64,000 nucleotides of DNA from an uncultured Fodinibius sp. (GTDB taxonomy: Bacteria; Bacteroidota; Rhodothermia; Balneolales; Balneolaceae): the NCBI GenBank assembly GCA_913056235.1, contig CAJXMW010000004.1:270364-334363 (forward strand), in the 5' to 3' direction. The number at the start of each line of letters is the position of its first letter. The first letter of the stretch is position 1. The notes beneath the pieces were generated by a model. It saw nothing but the letters and a program-made list of their open reading frames with translations. It did no database searches and was not told the origin of the DNA. Positions 27,214 through 34,370 of this stretch are shown in pieces. The position numbers and the translations under genes are program-made.

Positions 27214-27309
27214 AGAATTTAGTTTAGGATTTAAATGGAAACTTTACATTTGTTCCTGGGTGCTAGTTGACAGCGATTGATCTGTTTTAGCGTTATTTAC
27301 CCTGTTAAG

Positions 27310-27323
27310 TGAAAGCGCTTACA
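27310..27323 (-). promoter_or_regulatory. LacI operator 1 of susC
   Basis: TGAAAGCGCTTACA, an imperfect palindrome with a GCGC centre. It is the exact reverse complement of operator 2, with centres 56 bases apart. Same core as the site before lacI. Confidence 0.75.
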
Positions 27324-27365
27324 TAAGTTAGAAAAAAAAATACGATCCGCTAAGTATACCCCAAA

Positions 27366-27379
27366 TGTAAGCGCTTTCA
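27366..27379 (-). promoter_or_regulatory. LacI operator 2 of susC
   Basis: TGTAAGCGCTTTCA, reverse complement of operator 1. The pair is placed as expected for dimer or tetramer binding around the susC promoter. No regulator other than the LacI protein at 7660 is nearby. Confidence 0.75.
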
Positions 27380-27391
27380 TCTACGTAGTAT

Positions 27392-27406
27392 CTAAGAATT
27401 TCTTAG
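27392..27406. promoter_or_regulatory. 15-base palindrome, possible second operator
   Basis: CTAAGAATTTCTTAG has two perfect 7-base arms around a single base. It lies between the susC operators and the MoxR gene and does not resemble the LacI site. A binding site for another regulator is possible but unproven. Confidence 0.35.
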
Positions 27407-27559
27407 CAGATATTCAAGCACCTTCGCAAATTATCCTCACAAAAACTTCGAATACAAATATTTAATCTTTTTGAAAGCTGGATTTTAAAAAATGAAATGA
27501 TTGTCGATGTTAATGGGTTACCAAAAAGTACATATCAATATAAATGAAGGCTGGAGTAC

Positions 27560-29062
27560 ATGAGTCAACTCAAGGACAACGTTCAGACGCTTGGAGAGCT
27601 TAAAGATACCCAATGGAAATCCGTGTCGGTGAAGGAAGAAATCCGAAAAAATCTGATACAAAAAATAAGGGCCGACGAAAAGCTTTTTCCTGACATCGTG
27701 GGTTATGATAAGTCCGTGATTCCTCAACTGCAGCATGCGTTGCTGGCCAAGCACGATATTATTTTACTGGGACTTCGTGGACAAGCAAAGACGAAAATCT
27801 TGCGTCAACTCGTTTCACTTCTGGATGAATATATGCCGGTTATTGAAGGCTCGGAGATTAACGACGATCCCTTCAATCCTATTTCCAAGAAAGCTCGAGA
27901 GCTGGTGGCCGAACACGGTGATGATACGCCCATCCGGTGGGTGCACCGCAGCGAACGATACGGCGAAAAGCTGGCAACACCAGACACAGCTGTGGCAGAT
28001 CTGATAGGAGATATTGATCCCATCAAAGCTGCTGCCGAAAAATTGACGCTGGCCGACGAGAATGTGATTAACTTTGGACTGGTACCGCGAACGAACCGCG
28101 GCATTTTTGCTATTAATGAACTTCCAGACTTGCAAACACGCATCCAGGTGGCGCTCCTTAATATTATGCAGGAACGTGATATCCAGATTCGTGGCTTTAA
28201 TGTGCGAATTCCGCTGGATGTGGCGATGGTGTTTTCGGCCAATCCCGAGGATTATACCAACCGCGGCAGTATCATTACACCGCTGAAAGACCGTATCGAC
28301 TCGCAGATTCTCACGCACTATCCCCGGGAAATCGAGACAGGCATGAAAATTACCCAGCAAGAGGCCTGGATTGCCCGCGATGGAGAAGTGGAAGTAACAG
28401 TGCCGGCTATTATCAAGGAACTGCTCGAACAGATAGCATTCGAAGCACGAGAGTCGGAGTATATCGATCAGAAGAGCGGAGTCTCCACACGTTTGACCAT
28501 CACAGCGATGGAGCAACTTATTTCTGCGGCCGAGCGGCGAGCCTTGGTTAATGGGGAAGATAAGACGACAGCCCGCATTACGGATGTTTTTCATATCGTG
28601 CCTGCGCTCACCGGGAAACTGGAGCTGGTCTATGAGGGCGAACAAGAGGGAGTGCTCAATGTGGCAAAGCATATCATTGGCAAGGCGCTGAAGAAAATAT
28701 TTGAAAAGCACTTTCTGGATCCCGAGAAACAGAAGAAAAGCGATGATGATAGTATCTACAAGCCGGTGCTGGACTGGTTTGCAAACGGCAATACACTGGA
28801 TTTGACGGATTACTTAAGTAAAAAAGAGTATGAGCAGGCGTTGGACAGTGTGGCAGGTCTGTCCAAAGTTGTTGAAGAACAAGCCGAAGCTGCCAACGGG
28901 CAGACCAAATACGTCCTAATGGATTTTGTGATCGAGGCACTGCACCAGAATTCCATGGTGGGTAAAGAGGATATGGACGATTCCCGAAGCTATTCTGATA
29001 TGCTGGGCAGTATGTTGGACTCGATGGATGACTTGGATGATTTTGAAGATTTTGACCGCTGA
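27560..29062 (+). CDS. MoxR-family AAA+ ATPase (magnesium-chelatase-like)
   Basis: A 500-residue cytoplasmic AAA+ protein. The nucleotide site reads GLRGQAKTK (residues 71-79), a MoxR-type Walker A in which QAK replaces the usual middle residues. The Walker B-like strand is GIFAINELPDL, with Asn before Glu in place of the common acidic pair. Sensor region FSANPEDYTNRG and the arginine-containing LKDRIDSQI follow. The C-terminal part is helical, with an acidic tail (SMDDLDDFEDFDR). MoxR ATPases remodel protein complexes and usually pair with a VWA-domain partner; none is encoded next door in this window. It starts 346 bases from susC on the opposite strand. Cellular target unknown. Confidence 0.85.
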   Translation: MSQLKDNVQTLGELKDTQWKSVSVKEEIRKNLIQKIRADEKLFPDIVGYDKSVIPQLQHALLAKHDIILLGLRGQAKTKILRQLVSLLDEYMPVIEGSEINDDPFNPISKKARELVAEHGDDTPIRWVHRSERYGEKLATPDTAVADLIGDIDPIKAAAEKLTLADENVINFGLVPRTNRGIFAINELPDLQTRIQVALLNIMQERDIQIRGFNVRIPLDVAMVFSANPEDYTNRGSIITPLKDRIDSQILTHYPREIETGMKITQQEAWIARDGEVEVTVPAIIKELLEQIAFEARESEYIDQKSGVSTRLTITAMEQLISAAERRALVNGEDKTTARITDVFHIVPALTGKLELVYEGEQEGVLNVAKHIIGKALKKIFEKHFLDPEKQKKSDDDSIYKPVLDWFANGNTLDLTDYLSKKEYEQALDSVAGLSKVVEEQAEAANGQTKYVLMDFVIEALHQNSMVGKEDMDDSRSYSDMLGSMLDSMDDLDDFEDFDR

Positions 29063-29137
29063 TTATCATTGCAACTAGAGTGATAAAGCGTTATCTTAGT
29101 CGACTGAAATAAGCTCATAAAGAAACTTACTGAACTA

Positions 29138-29350
29138 ATGAAAGACGGAATTCATCCAGAATACGACGAAATCACGGTTGTCATGAGTGATGGTACCGAA
29201 TTTAAAACCCGCAGCACCATGGATACCAAAGATGGTGAGTATCACAGCGAGGTTGATTCAAAGAACCATCCGTTTTACACAGGCAACATGAACTTTCAGA
29301 AGAAAGCTGGTCGTATCGATCGCTTTAAGAAGCGTTACGGCAAAGACTAA
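29138..29350 (+). CDS. rpmE: 50S ribosomal protein L31
   Basis: A 70-residue protein with the family opening MKDGIHPEYDEITVVMSDGT, ending in the conserved NHPFYTGN segment and the basic tail GRIDRFKKRYGK. L31 sits on the large ribosomal subunit and bridges to the small one. The product contains no cysteine, so it is the zinc-independent form, made when zinc is scarce or throughout growth in some bacteria. Family length is 65-90 residues. A clear terminator follows 25 bases downstream, so it is probably a single-gene unit. Confidence 0.95.
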   Translation: MKDGIHPEYDEITVVMSDGTEFKTRSTMDTKDGEYHSEVDSKNHPFYTGNMNFQKKAGRIDRFKKRYGKD

Positions 29351-29375
29351 CTTCTGGAGTTATCGGAATTTTCAG

Positions 29376-29411
29376 AGGATGCATTTCACTATAGAGATGC
29401 ATCCTTTTTTA
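29376..29411 (+). terminator. terminator after rpmE
   Basis: Perfect 9-base stem AGGATGCAT (29376-29384) with ATGCATCCT (29397-29405), a 12-base loop and a T run at 29405-29410. Confidence 0.9.
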
Positions 29412-29450
29412 TTTGCTTACATTATTAGGGCCCTGATTGCAATGGCTCTA

Positions 29451-29567
29451 TGTCATTCTGAATTTATTCCAGGATCTATTTTTAAAATTCTTGGTTACAG
29501 ATTCTGAAACAAGCCTGCCTGTGCGAAGTCGAAGTTTCGCTTCGGCGAAGGCAGGTCCAGAATGATA
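29451..29567. repeat. long imperfect palindromic (REP-like) intergenic element
   Basis: The left arm TGTCATTCTGAATTTATTCC (29451-29470) is mirrored by the right part, which reads AGATTCTGAAACAAG and then ends TCCAGAATGATAC. The right side is interrupted by a GC-rich hairpin insert (29514-29555, arms CCTGCCT and AGGCAGG). A half copy is present at 39746-39771. Dispersed elements of this type are common between genes in this group of bacteria. The function is not known. Confidence 0.7.
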
Positions 29568-29632
29568 CTTTTTTTAACTACCGGCCAGTCATTCGTAAGG
29601 GTTGTTAAGTTTTATTTTTTAAATAGTTATTT

Positions 29633-30271
29633 ATGCAAATTACTCGATTTACTGTTGGACCCTTTGGTGAAAATACCTATCTCTTAACCGAAGGAGACGA
29701 GGCACTGATTATTGATCCCGGTTTTGTGGAGGCATCTGAGTTGAGTAGGGTACAGTCGCATATCGATGAGAACGAATTGAACGTACTGGCCGTCATACTT
29801 ACCCATGCTCATGTGGATCATGTGCTTGGTCTCGATAAAGTACTGGATGAATATGAGATACCGGTTTATCTGAATAACAAGGATCGCTATCTCTGGAATA
29901 ACTTCGGGTCTCAGGCTGCGATGTTTGGCTTACAAGCTAGTGGTTTTTCGTTTGATCCAGAGCCTCTACAGGTACAGCCGGAGTGGAAGATCGGAAACTT
30001 TTCCTTCGACGTTAGATATACACCGGGGCATTCCCCTGACCATGTGTCGCTGTACAGCGAGGCTGACGGAGCAGTTATTGCTGGTGATGCGCTTTTCAAG
30101 GAGGGGATAGGTCGGACAGATCTGTATAAAGGCGATTTCAAGTTGCTGGAGCAGTCTATCCGGGAGCAGTTGTACACTTTGCCTGATGAAACCATCGTGT
30201 ATCCCGGCCATGGTCCAGAGACGACTATTGCTCACGAAAAGCAATCAAATCCCTTTGTGAAGAGGCAGTAA
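29633..30271 (+). CDS. metallo-beta-lactamase-fold hydrolase (glyoxalase II-like)
   Basis: A 212-residue MBL-fold protein. The metal site shows THAHVDH (H58, H60, D62, H63) and downstream ligands in TPGHSPDHV, AGDALF and YPGHGPETTI. The size and motif order match the compact hydroxyacylglutathione hydrolase/persulfide-hydrolase branch. It should hydrolyse a thioester or phosphoester in the cytoplasm, but the substrate cannot be stated. It is convergent with the TPR gene (only 7 bases between stops), with no terminator visible between them. Alone in orientation after the rpmE terminator and palindromic element, so likely its own promoter. Confidence 0.88.
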   Translation: MQITRFTVGPFGENTYLLTEGDEALIIDPGFVEASELSRVQSHIDENELNVLAVILTHAHVDHVLGLDKVLDEYEIPVYLNNKDRYLWNNFGSQAAMFGLQASGFSFDPEPLQVQPEWKIGNFSFDVRYTPGHSPDHVSLYSEADGAVIAGDALFKEGIGRTDLYKGDFKLLEQSIREQLYTLPDETIVYPGHGPETTIAHEKQSNPFVKRQ

Positions 30272-30278
30272 AAATATC

Positions 30279-30917
30279 TTATTGCTCTTCGTTCTTTTCT
30301 GCCTGGATTTTTTTCAGCCTGTTGATCTCATCAGTGTAATGCTGCGCTTTATCTTTTCTGATGTTTTTCAAGTGTTGGTAGGTCTGGATGGCCGCTTCAT
30401 AGTTGCCCTGTTTTTCATGAATATCTGCAAGTGTTTCAGTAACGATGTCGTCGACGTTGTCTGATGAATGATCGTCCTTCTCTTCTTTTTCTTTCTTAGT
30501 GGGTTCTGCAGGACGAATACGCTTGGATTCTACCGACGACAGCCGTTGGATAAGTGAATCTAGGTCCAGGACGGGGCCGGACTCTTCTTTCAGTGTGGTC
30601 GAGTCCCGATTTGCAGTGGACAGATCACGATCGGGTGTCCATGCTTCAAAGGCTTTGGGATGACTCAAATAATAATGCAGTTTTTGAAAGAAAGGACTGC
30701 CGGGTGCAAAGATCCGAGCTTTCAATGCTTCATCAACAGCTTGCTCATCCATTCCTTTCAAATGATAAAACCAAGCCAGCAAAAAATGGCCCACGGCATC
30801 AGGGCCCCGTTTTTTAAGCTGCTTTTTTAGTCGTGTTGTGGCTTTAATCGGGTCATCTTCGAAATGCTCGGCATAAGAAGACAGTGATTTTGGGATATCA
30901 AAAGGTAATTGAGGCAT
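30279..30917 (-). CDS. TPR-like cytoplasmic protein of unknown function
   Basis: A 212-residue soluble protein without signal peptide. Its N-terminal half is helical with AVGHFLLAWFYHLKGMDEQAVDEALKARIFA, and its C-terminal end has another helical hairpin, ETLADIHEKQGNYEAAIQTYQ, with TPR consensus spacing. The middle is low-complexity and charged (KKEKEEKDDHSSDN). Both halves look like scaffold repeats. It lies downstream of lptE with 85 bases between and could belong to the sigma-54 activator operon. No known family is recognised; TPR assignment is moderately sure. Confidence 0.7.
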   Translation of the reverse strand: MPQLPFDIPKSLSSYAEHFEDDPIKATTRLKKQLKKRGPDAVGHFLLAWFYHLKGMDEQAVDEALKARIFAPGSPFFQKLHYYLSHPKAFEAWTPDRDLSTANRDSTTLKEESGPVLDLDSLIQRLSSVESKRIRPAEPTKKEKEEKDDHSSDNVDDIVTETLADIHEKQGNYEAAIQTYQHLKNIRKDKAQHYTDEINRLKKIQAEKNEEQ

Positions 30918-31001
30918 GGTCTCTGATTAATGAGTTCCCGGCACAACGTCGATGCTATTATACAAATACATAGCGATGACAATCAATTTAAAATTATGGT
31001 A

Positions 31002-31517
31002 TCACCAGCCGCTTACGGCGTCGTTAAACATGTTGTTGGCAATTCGGCTGAGGGCTTCATCGGCGGCATTTTCTTCGCCCTCTATGGGATTTTCGTTGGT
31101 ATCAAAAGTGCCGGATCCGCTGAAAGATTTACTCCACTCGGCTTGTTCCTTGTTCGTATACTGAAAGGTTGCCCGCACGTTGATTGTTACTTCATTTTGG
31201 CTGGTTTGTTGTTCGCCGGTAATGCTAAACGGTTTGTTGGTGTAACGGACGATAGACCCTTCGAGCACCGCGTCAGCCTGGGCTCTGGAGTTAGCTAGCT
31301 GCAGGCGTGTTTGATTAATAAATCGATCCAAAAGCGCCTGATTGAGCCGGTCGCTCAGGTTACCAATGCCGCTGGATGATTGATTCGCAAAAAATGGAAT
31401 ATAAATTGAGTTGACATCGTCGGGGATGGAGGTGCCCGTGAAGCTGTATCTAAAACATCCCGAAAGAAAAAAAGTAACAAGTAGTAGAAATAGCAGTGAT
31501 TTTTTATTGCAGGCCAT
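31002..31517 (-). CDS. lptE: LptE-like LPS assembly lipoprotein
   Basis: LptE lines the LptD barrel and assists final LPS insertion in the outer membrane. The start at ATG 31517 gives 171 residues with a lipoprotein signal, Cys21 in FLSGC, and the family stretch YSFTGTSIPDDVNSIYIPFF right after it. Near the C-terminus are GSGTFDTNENPIEGEENAADE and a helix ISRIANNMFNDAVSGW-like end. Its start codon lies within the 3' end of the sigma-54 activator gene (14-base overlap), so the two are coupled. An upstream in-frame ATG at 31613 would place 32 extra residues before the signal peptide and was rejected. Family call is firm for LptE-type, less so for exact partner. Confidence 0.85.
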   Translation of the reverse strand: MACNKKSLLFLLLVTFFLSGCFRYSFTGTSIPDDVNSIYIPFFANQSSSGIGNLSDRLNQALLDRFINQTRLQLANSRAQADAVLEGSIVRYTNKPFSITGEQQTSQNEVTINVRATFQYTNKEQAEWSKSFSGSGTFDTNENPIEGEENAADEALSRIANNMFNDAVSGW

Positions 31518-32793
31518 ACTGATCAAGCTTACGATAAAGAGTACGTTCGCTAATGCCGAGTGCTTCGGATGCTTTACGTCGGTTGCCTTCGAACTTCTGG
31601 AGTGCCTGCTCAATAAGAAACTGCTCAGTCTTTTCTATGGATGGGATGTCGTCAGCATTGAAAAATTGGGTAAAGGCATCTTCCTCGGTTTCTTCTGAGA
31701 TATCTGCTTCGGCATACGGTTCAACGCCTATATCTTCATCTGCTGCGTTACCTACATTTACATCAATATCCGACATGTCGCCCTGGTTAAATTCATCCTG
31801 GATATTTTGTGGAAGAGCCTTCATATTTTTCTGCGAAAAGGTGGAATACAAAAAGGAGCCGAGCATTTTCTTAAGATCACTGATGTCACTTTGCAGCTCA
31901 ACCAGTGCCCGGTAGATCAGCTTTTGATCCTCTTCACCGAGGGAACCGTTTGAACTGCTCTGTTCTTGCTGGTCTGCCAGCACCGGCAGATTGTCGGCCG
32001 AGCCAGTATGCTGACGTCCTTTGAGATACTTTTGCAGTTTTTCTTTGTCGATAAACTCTGATTTTTCGAGCACCACCAGCTGCTCGGCTACATTGCGTAG
32101 CTCACGAACGTTGCCCGGCCAGCGGTAAGAAATAAGCAGTTCTTTAGCTTCATCCGAAAACCCTTTAAAGACAGAATCATATTTGGCCGAGAATTCGGTA
32201 ACAAATTTTCGAAATATGGGGATGATATCATCGGGTCGCTCGCGGAGAGGAGGCAGCTTTACTTTTACTGTATCAAGGCGGTAGTAAAGATCTTCGCGAA
32301 ATTCTTCGTCCTGAACCAGCTGCCACAGATCTTTGTTGGTAGCTGCAATCACGCGGACATCAGTAGTACGAGCCTTGCTCGAGCCCACCCGGAAATATTC
32401 TCCTGATTCCAGCACGCGCAACAATTTTACTTGCACGTTAGCCGGCATATCGCCAATCTCATCCAGGAAAATGGTCCCGCCGTTGGCTTTCTCAAAATAT
32501 CCTTCACGTGCTTCATGGGCTCCGGTAAAAGCTCCCTTCTCGTGGCCAAAAAGTTCACTTTCGATGATGCCTTCAGGGATGGCCCCACAGTTTACAATTA
32601 CTAGGTCGTTATGCTTGCGGTGGCTAATCTCGTGGATGGCCTTGGCGGTTACATCTTTGCCAACTCCGCTTTCACCTTCTAAAAGCACGGTGATATCAGT
32701 ATCGGCTACTTGTATAACCTTGTCGATAACCTGTTTTAGAGCAACAGATTCACCGATCAACCCAAAACGTTCTTGAAATGCTTCGCGGTCCAT
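31504..32793 (-). CDS. sigma-54-dependent transcriptional activator (no receiver domain)
   Basis: A 429-residue bacterial enhancer-binding protein. The AAA+ core starts almost at once: Walker A GESGVGKD (40-47), the sigma-54 contact loop GAFTGA (87-92), Walker B FLDEIG (109-114) and the arginine-finger LYYRLDTVKVKLPPLRERP. A long acidic linker (about 270-380) leads to the Fis-type helix-turn-helix NRRKASEALGISERTLYRKL near the end. It lacks an N-terminal sensor or receiver, so activity must be controlled by expression, by partners or by the linker. It overlaps lptE by 14 bases, hinting that sigma-54 responds to envelope or LPS condition (inference). A 285-base AT-rich gap with no recognised motif separates it from the divergent sigma factor gene. 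Confidence 0.93.
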   Translation of the reverse strand: MDREAFQERFGLIGESVALKQVIDKVIQVADTDITVLLEGESGVGKDVTAKAIHEISHRKHNDLVIVNCGAIPEGIIESELFGHEKGAFTGAHEAREGYFEKANGGTIFLDEIGDMPANVQVKLLRVLESGEYFRVGSSKARTTDVRVIAATNKDLWQLVQDEEFREDLYYRLDTVKVKLPPLRERPDDIIPIFRKFVTEFSAKYDSVFKGFSDEAKELLISYRWPGNVRELRNVAEQLVVLEKSEFIDKEKLQKYLKGRQHTGSADNLPVLADQQEQSSSNGSLGEEDQKLIYRALVELQSDISDLKKMLGSFLYSTFSQKNMKALPQNIQDEFNQGDMSDIDVNVGNAADEDIGVEPYAEADISEETEEDAFTQFFNADDIPSIEKTEQFLIEQALQKFEGNRRKASEALGISERTLYRKLDQYGLQ

Positions 32794-33078
32794 AAGAGGA
32801 GAAGCTTGTTTCTACCTGATTATTAGCATTGTTTTATATGTAACCCATAAGGTAAGAATTACACATTTAGATACATAAAGATAATACGTCAAAATTACTG
32901 TTAGAAAAACGATATTAAAGGCCATACAATTCACATTTAAAAATTCAGCCACTTGATAGTTCAAAGAAAAACAGTAACCATTTAGAAAGTTAATCGTCAT
33001 ATAATTGAACGCGACAAATTCTGTATAGCTTGTGAGTCTGCGTTATATTCGGAGAAGGTTTTTACTTAACAAATAGGA

Positions 33079-33639
33079 ATGGAGCGACGGGAAGAAGAGC
33101 TACAAATTGTAGAAGAGATTTTGGATGGTAAACGAGATCGATATCGAATCCTCGTGGACCGCTATGCTCCTATGGTATTCAGTGTAGTCAACGAGTTTGT
33201 TGATGCGGAATCCGAAGCCGAAGAGCTGGCGCAGGAAATATTTGTGAAGACCTATGAGCGATTGTCATCGTTTAAGGGGCAATCAAAGTTTTCTTCGTGG
33301 CTTTATATGATAGCTAAAAATCACTGCAGAGATTATGCTAAAAATGTAAGAAGAAAGAACAAGAGGCTCGGTGACATCAATGGAAAAGAGCTTGACCGGC
33401 AGCTGGAACATAGCGAATCTCCTGATCAGGAAGTTGAAAGAAAAGAGTGGCTTGAAATTCTCAAAGAAGGATTAAAATCTATAAATCCGGATTATGCTGA
33501 AGCCTTTATGATGAAATACGATAGTGATATGAGTTATAAGGCAATGTCAAAACGGCTGGATGTATCTGTAAGTGCGCTTAAAGTACGCGTTTATCGTGCC
33601 AAGAAGGAGTTAAAGACGTTTTTTGAATCTCAAGGTTGA
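33079..33639 (+). CDS. ECF-type RNA polymerase sigma factor
   Basis: A 186-residue extracytoplasmic-function sigma factor. Region 2 is visible as RYRILVDRYAPMVFSVVNEF, EAEELAQEIFVKTYERLSSF and the -10 contact SKFSSWLYMIAKNHCRDYAK. Region 4 is PDYAEAFMMKYDSDMSYKAM with the HTH SMSKRLDVSVSALKVRVYRA. It has no N-terminal extension, so it is controlled by a partner. The next gene (start 6 bases after this stop) encodes the likely membrane anti-sigma factor. The start codon at 33079 is preceded by AGGA. It begins a four-gene module (33079-36538) with no SusCD-type transporter, unlike typical Bacteroidota ECF glycan sensors. The promoter target may include a gene at 36705. Confidence 0.93.
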   Translation: MERREEELQIVEEILDGKRDRYRILVDRYAPMVFSVVNEFVDAESEAEELAQEIFVKTYERLSSFKGQSKFSSWLYMIAKNHCRDYAKNVRRKNKRLGDINGKELDRQLEHSESPDQEVERKEWLEILKEGLKSINPDYAEAFMMKYDSDMSYKAMSKRLDVSVSALKVRVYRAKKELKTFFESQG

Positions 33640-33644
33640 ATGTT

Positions 33645-34370
33645 ATGGATAAGGATAAACTGCTACGCCAATATTTGGACGGTGAACTGTCACCGGATGA
33701 AGAGCAGCAAGCGTTGCATGTGATTGCAGATGACCCTGAAATGCGATCGATGCTTCGGTTTGAACAACAGTTGGCTGACTCTCTGTCTGCAGATACATCG
33801 CTGCAAACAGGGTTTGAAGTGCCCGAAGGATTTGCCGACAGGGTAATGCACAGGATTGAACAAAAGGAGCAGAGTTCTGCATCTGAAAGCATAATCCAAA
33901 AGCTAAAATCCTGGTATCAAAAATTGTGGATTCCTCAACAAGTGCAATGGCGACCGGCTTACGGCTTTGTGATGGCACTGCTGGTGTTGTTTTCACTCTC
34001 GTATCCATTAGTGCTAACCCAAGTTGAAATAGGTGCAGAAGAAACTACCGAAACACAACAAGTGCAAAATCTGAACGATTCTGTGCAGCAGGTATCAACT
34101 GGGTCGGAAGAAGTGATGCTTCGTTTTGTCTATATCGATGAACAGGCTAATTCTGTGGCTGTTGCAGGTGATTTTAACAACTGGGAACCAACGGAACTCA
34201 CCAAACAGAATGTCAACGGTAAAACAGTTTGGACGGGCTTGGTTTCTATGAGCCGTGGTGAACATAATTACATGTTTGTGAAAAACGGTGAGAAGTGGAT
34301 TACAGATCCTCTTGCACCGGTACAACGGGATGACGGCTTCGGGAATAAAAATGCGGTTATTTACATATGA
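33645..34370 (+). CDS. putative membrane anti-sigma factor with periplasmic CBM48/AMPK-beta-like domain
   Basis: The chosen start (ATG 33645, after AAGG at 33632-33635) gives 241 residues; a TTG overlapping the upstream stop is an alternative. Residues 1-100 are a cytoplasmic helical domain opening with KLLRQYLDGELSPDEEQQA, like zinc-free anti-sigma domains. One membrane span follows (105-125, YGFVMALLVLFSLSYPLVL). A linker leads to residues 155-241, an early-set carbohydrate-binding domain of the CBM48/isoamylase-N/AMPK-beta type: VAVAGDFNNWEP (171-182), LSMSRG and MFVKNGEKWITDP. The position after an ECF gene and the architecture support anti-sigma function; glycan sensing by the outer domain is inference. 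It overlaps the barrel gene by ATGA. Confidence 0.82.
   Translation: MDKDKLLRQYLDGELSPDEEQQALHVIADDPEMRSMLRFEQQLADSLSADTSLQTGFEVPEGFADRVMHRIEQKEQSSASESIIQKLKSWYQKLWIPQQVQWRPAYGFVMALLVLFSLSYPLVLTQVEIGAEETTETQQVQNLNDSVQQVSTGSEEVMLRFVYIDEQANSVAVAGDFNNWEPTELTKQNVNGKTVWTGLVSMSRGEHNYMFVKNGEKWITDPLAPVQRDDGFGNKNAVIYI

Larger units (their letters stand above)
27214..27559. promoter_or_regulatory. divergent regulatory region between susC and the MoxR gene
   Basis: 346 bases without a gene. It holds two LacI-type operators (27310-27323 and 27366-27379), a separate 15-base palindrome (27392-27406) and AT-rich tracts (27331-27341, A-rich). No convincing -10/-35 pair could be fixed for susC, but its start most likely lies within or just below the operator pair. 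The MoxR gene promoter should be on the right side. Confidence 0.7.

Noticed and set aside
27815..28711. 298-codon open frame on the minus strand opposite the MoxR gene
   Set aside because: Antisense shadow of a well-supported gene; no family motif, Cys/His-rich composition typical of an artefact.
32794..33078. 285-base AT-rich gap between the sigma-54 activator and the ECF gene
   Set aside because: A TGTAACCC box at 32839-32846 has no matching CGTC partner at usual spacing, so it was not called a promoter.
33566..33582. TGTAAGTGCGCTTAAAG in the ECF gene, resembling the LacI operator
   Set aside because: Extra base breaks the palindrome spacing and it lies in conserved region 4 coding sequence.
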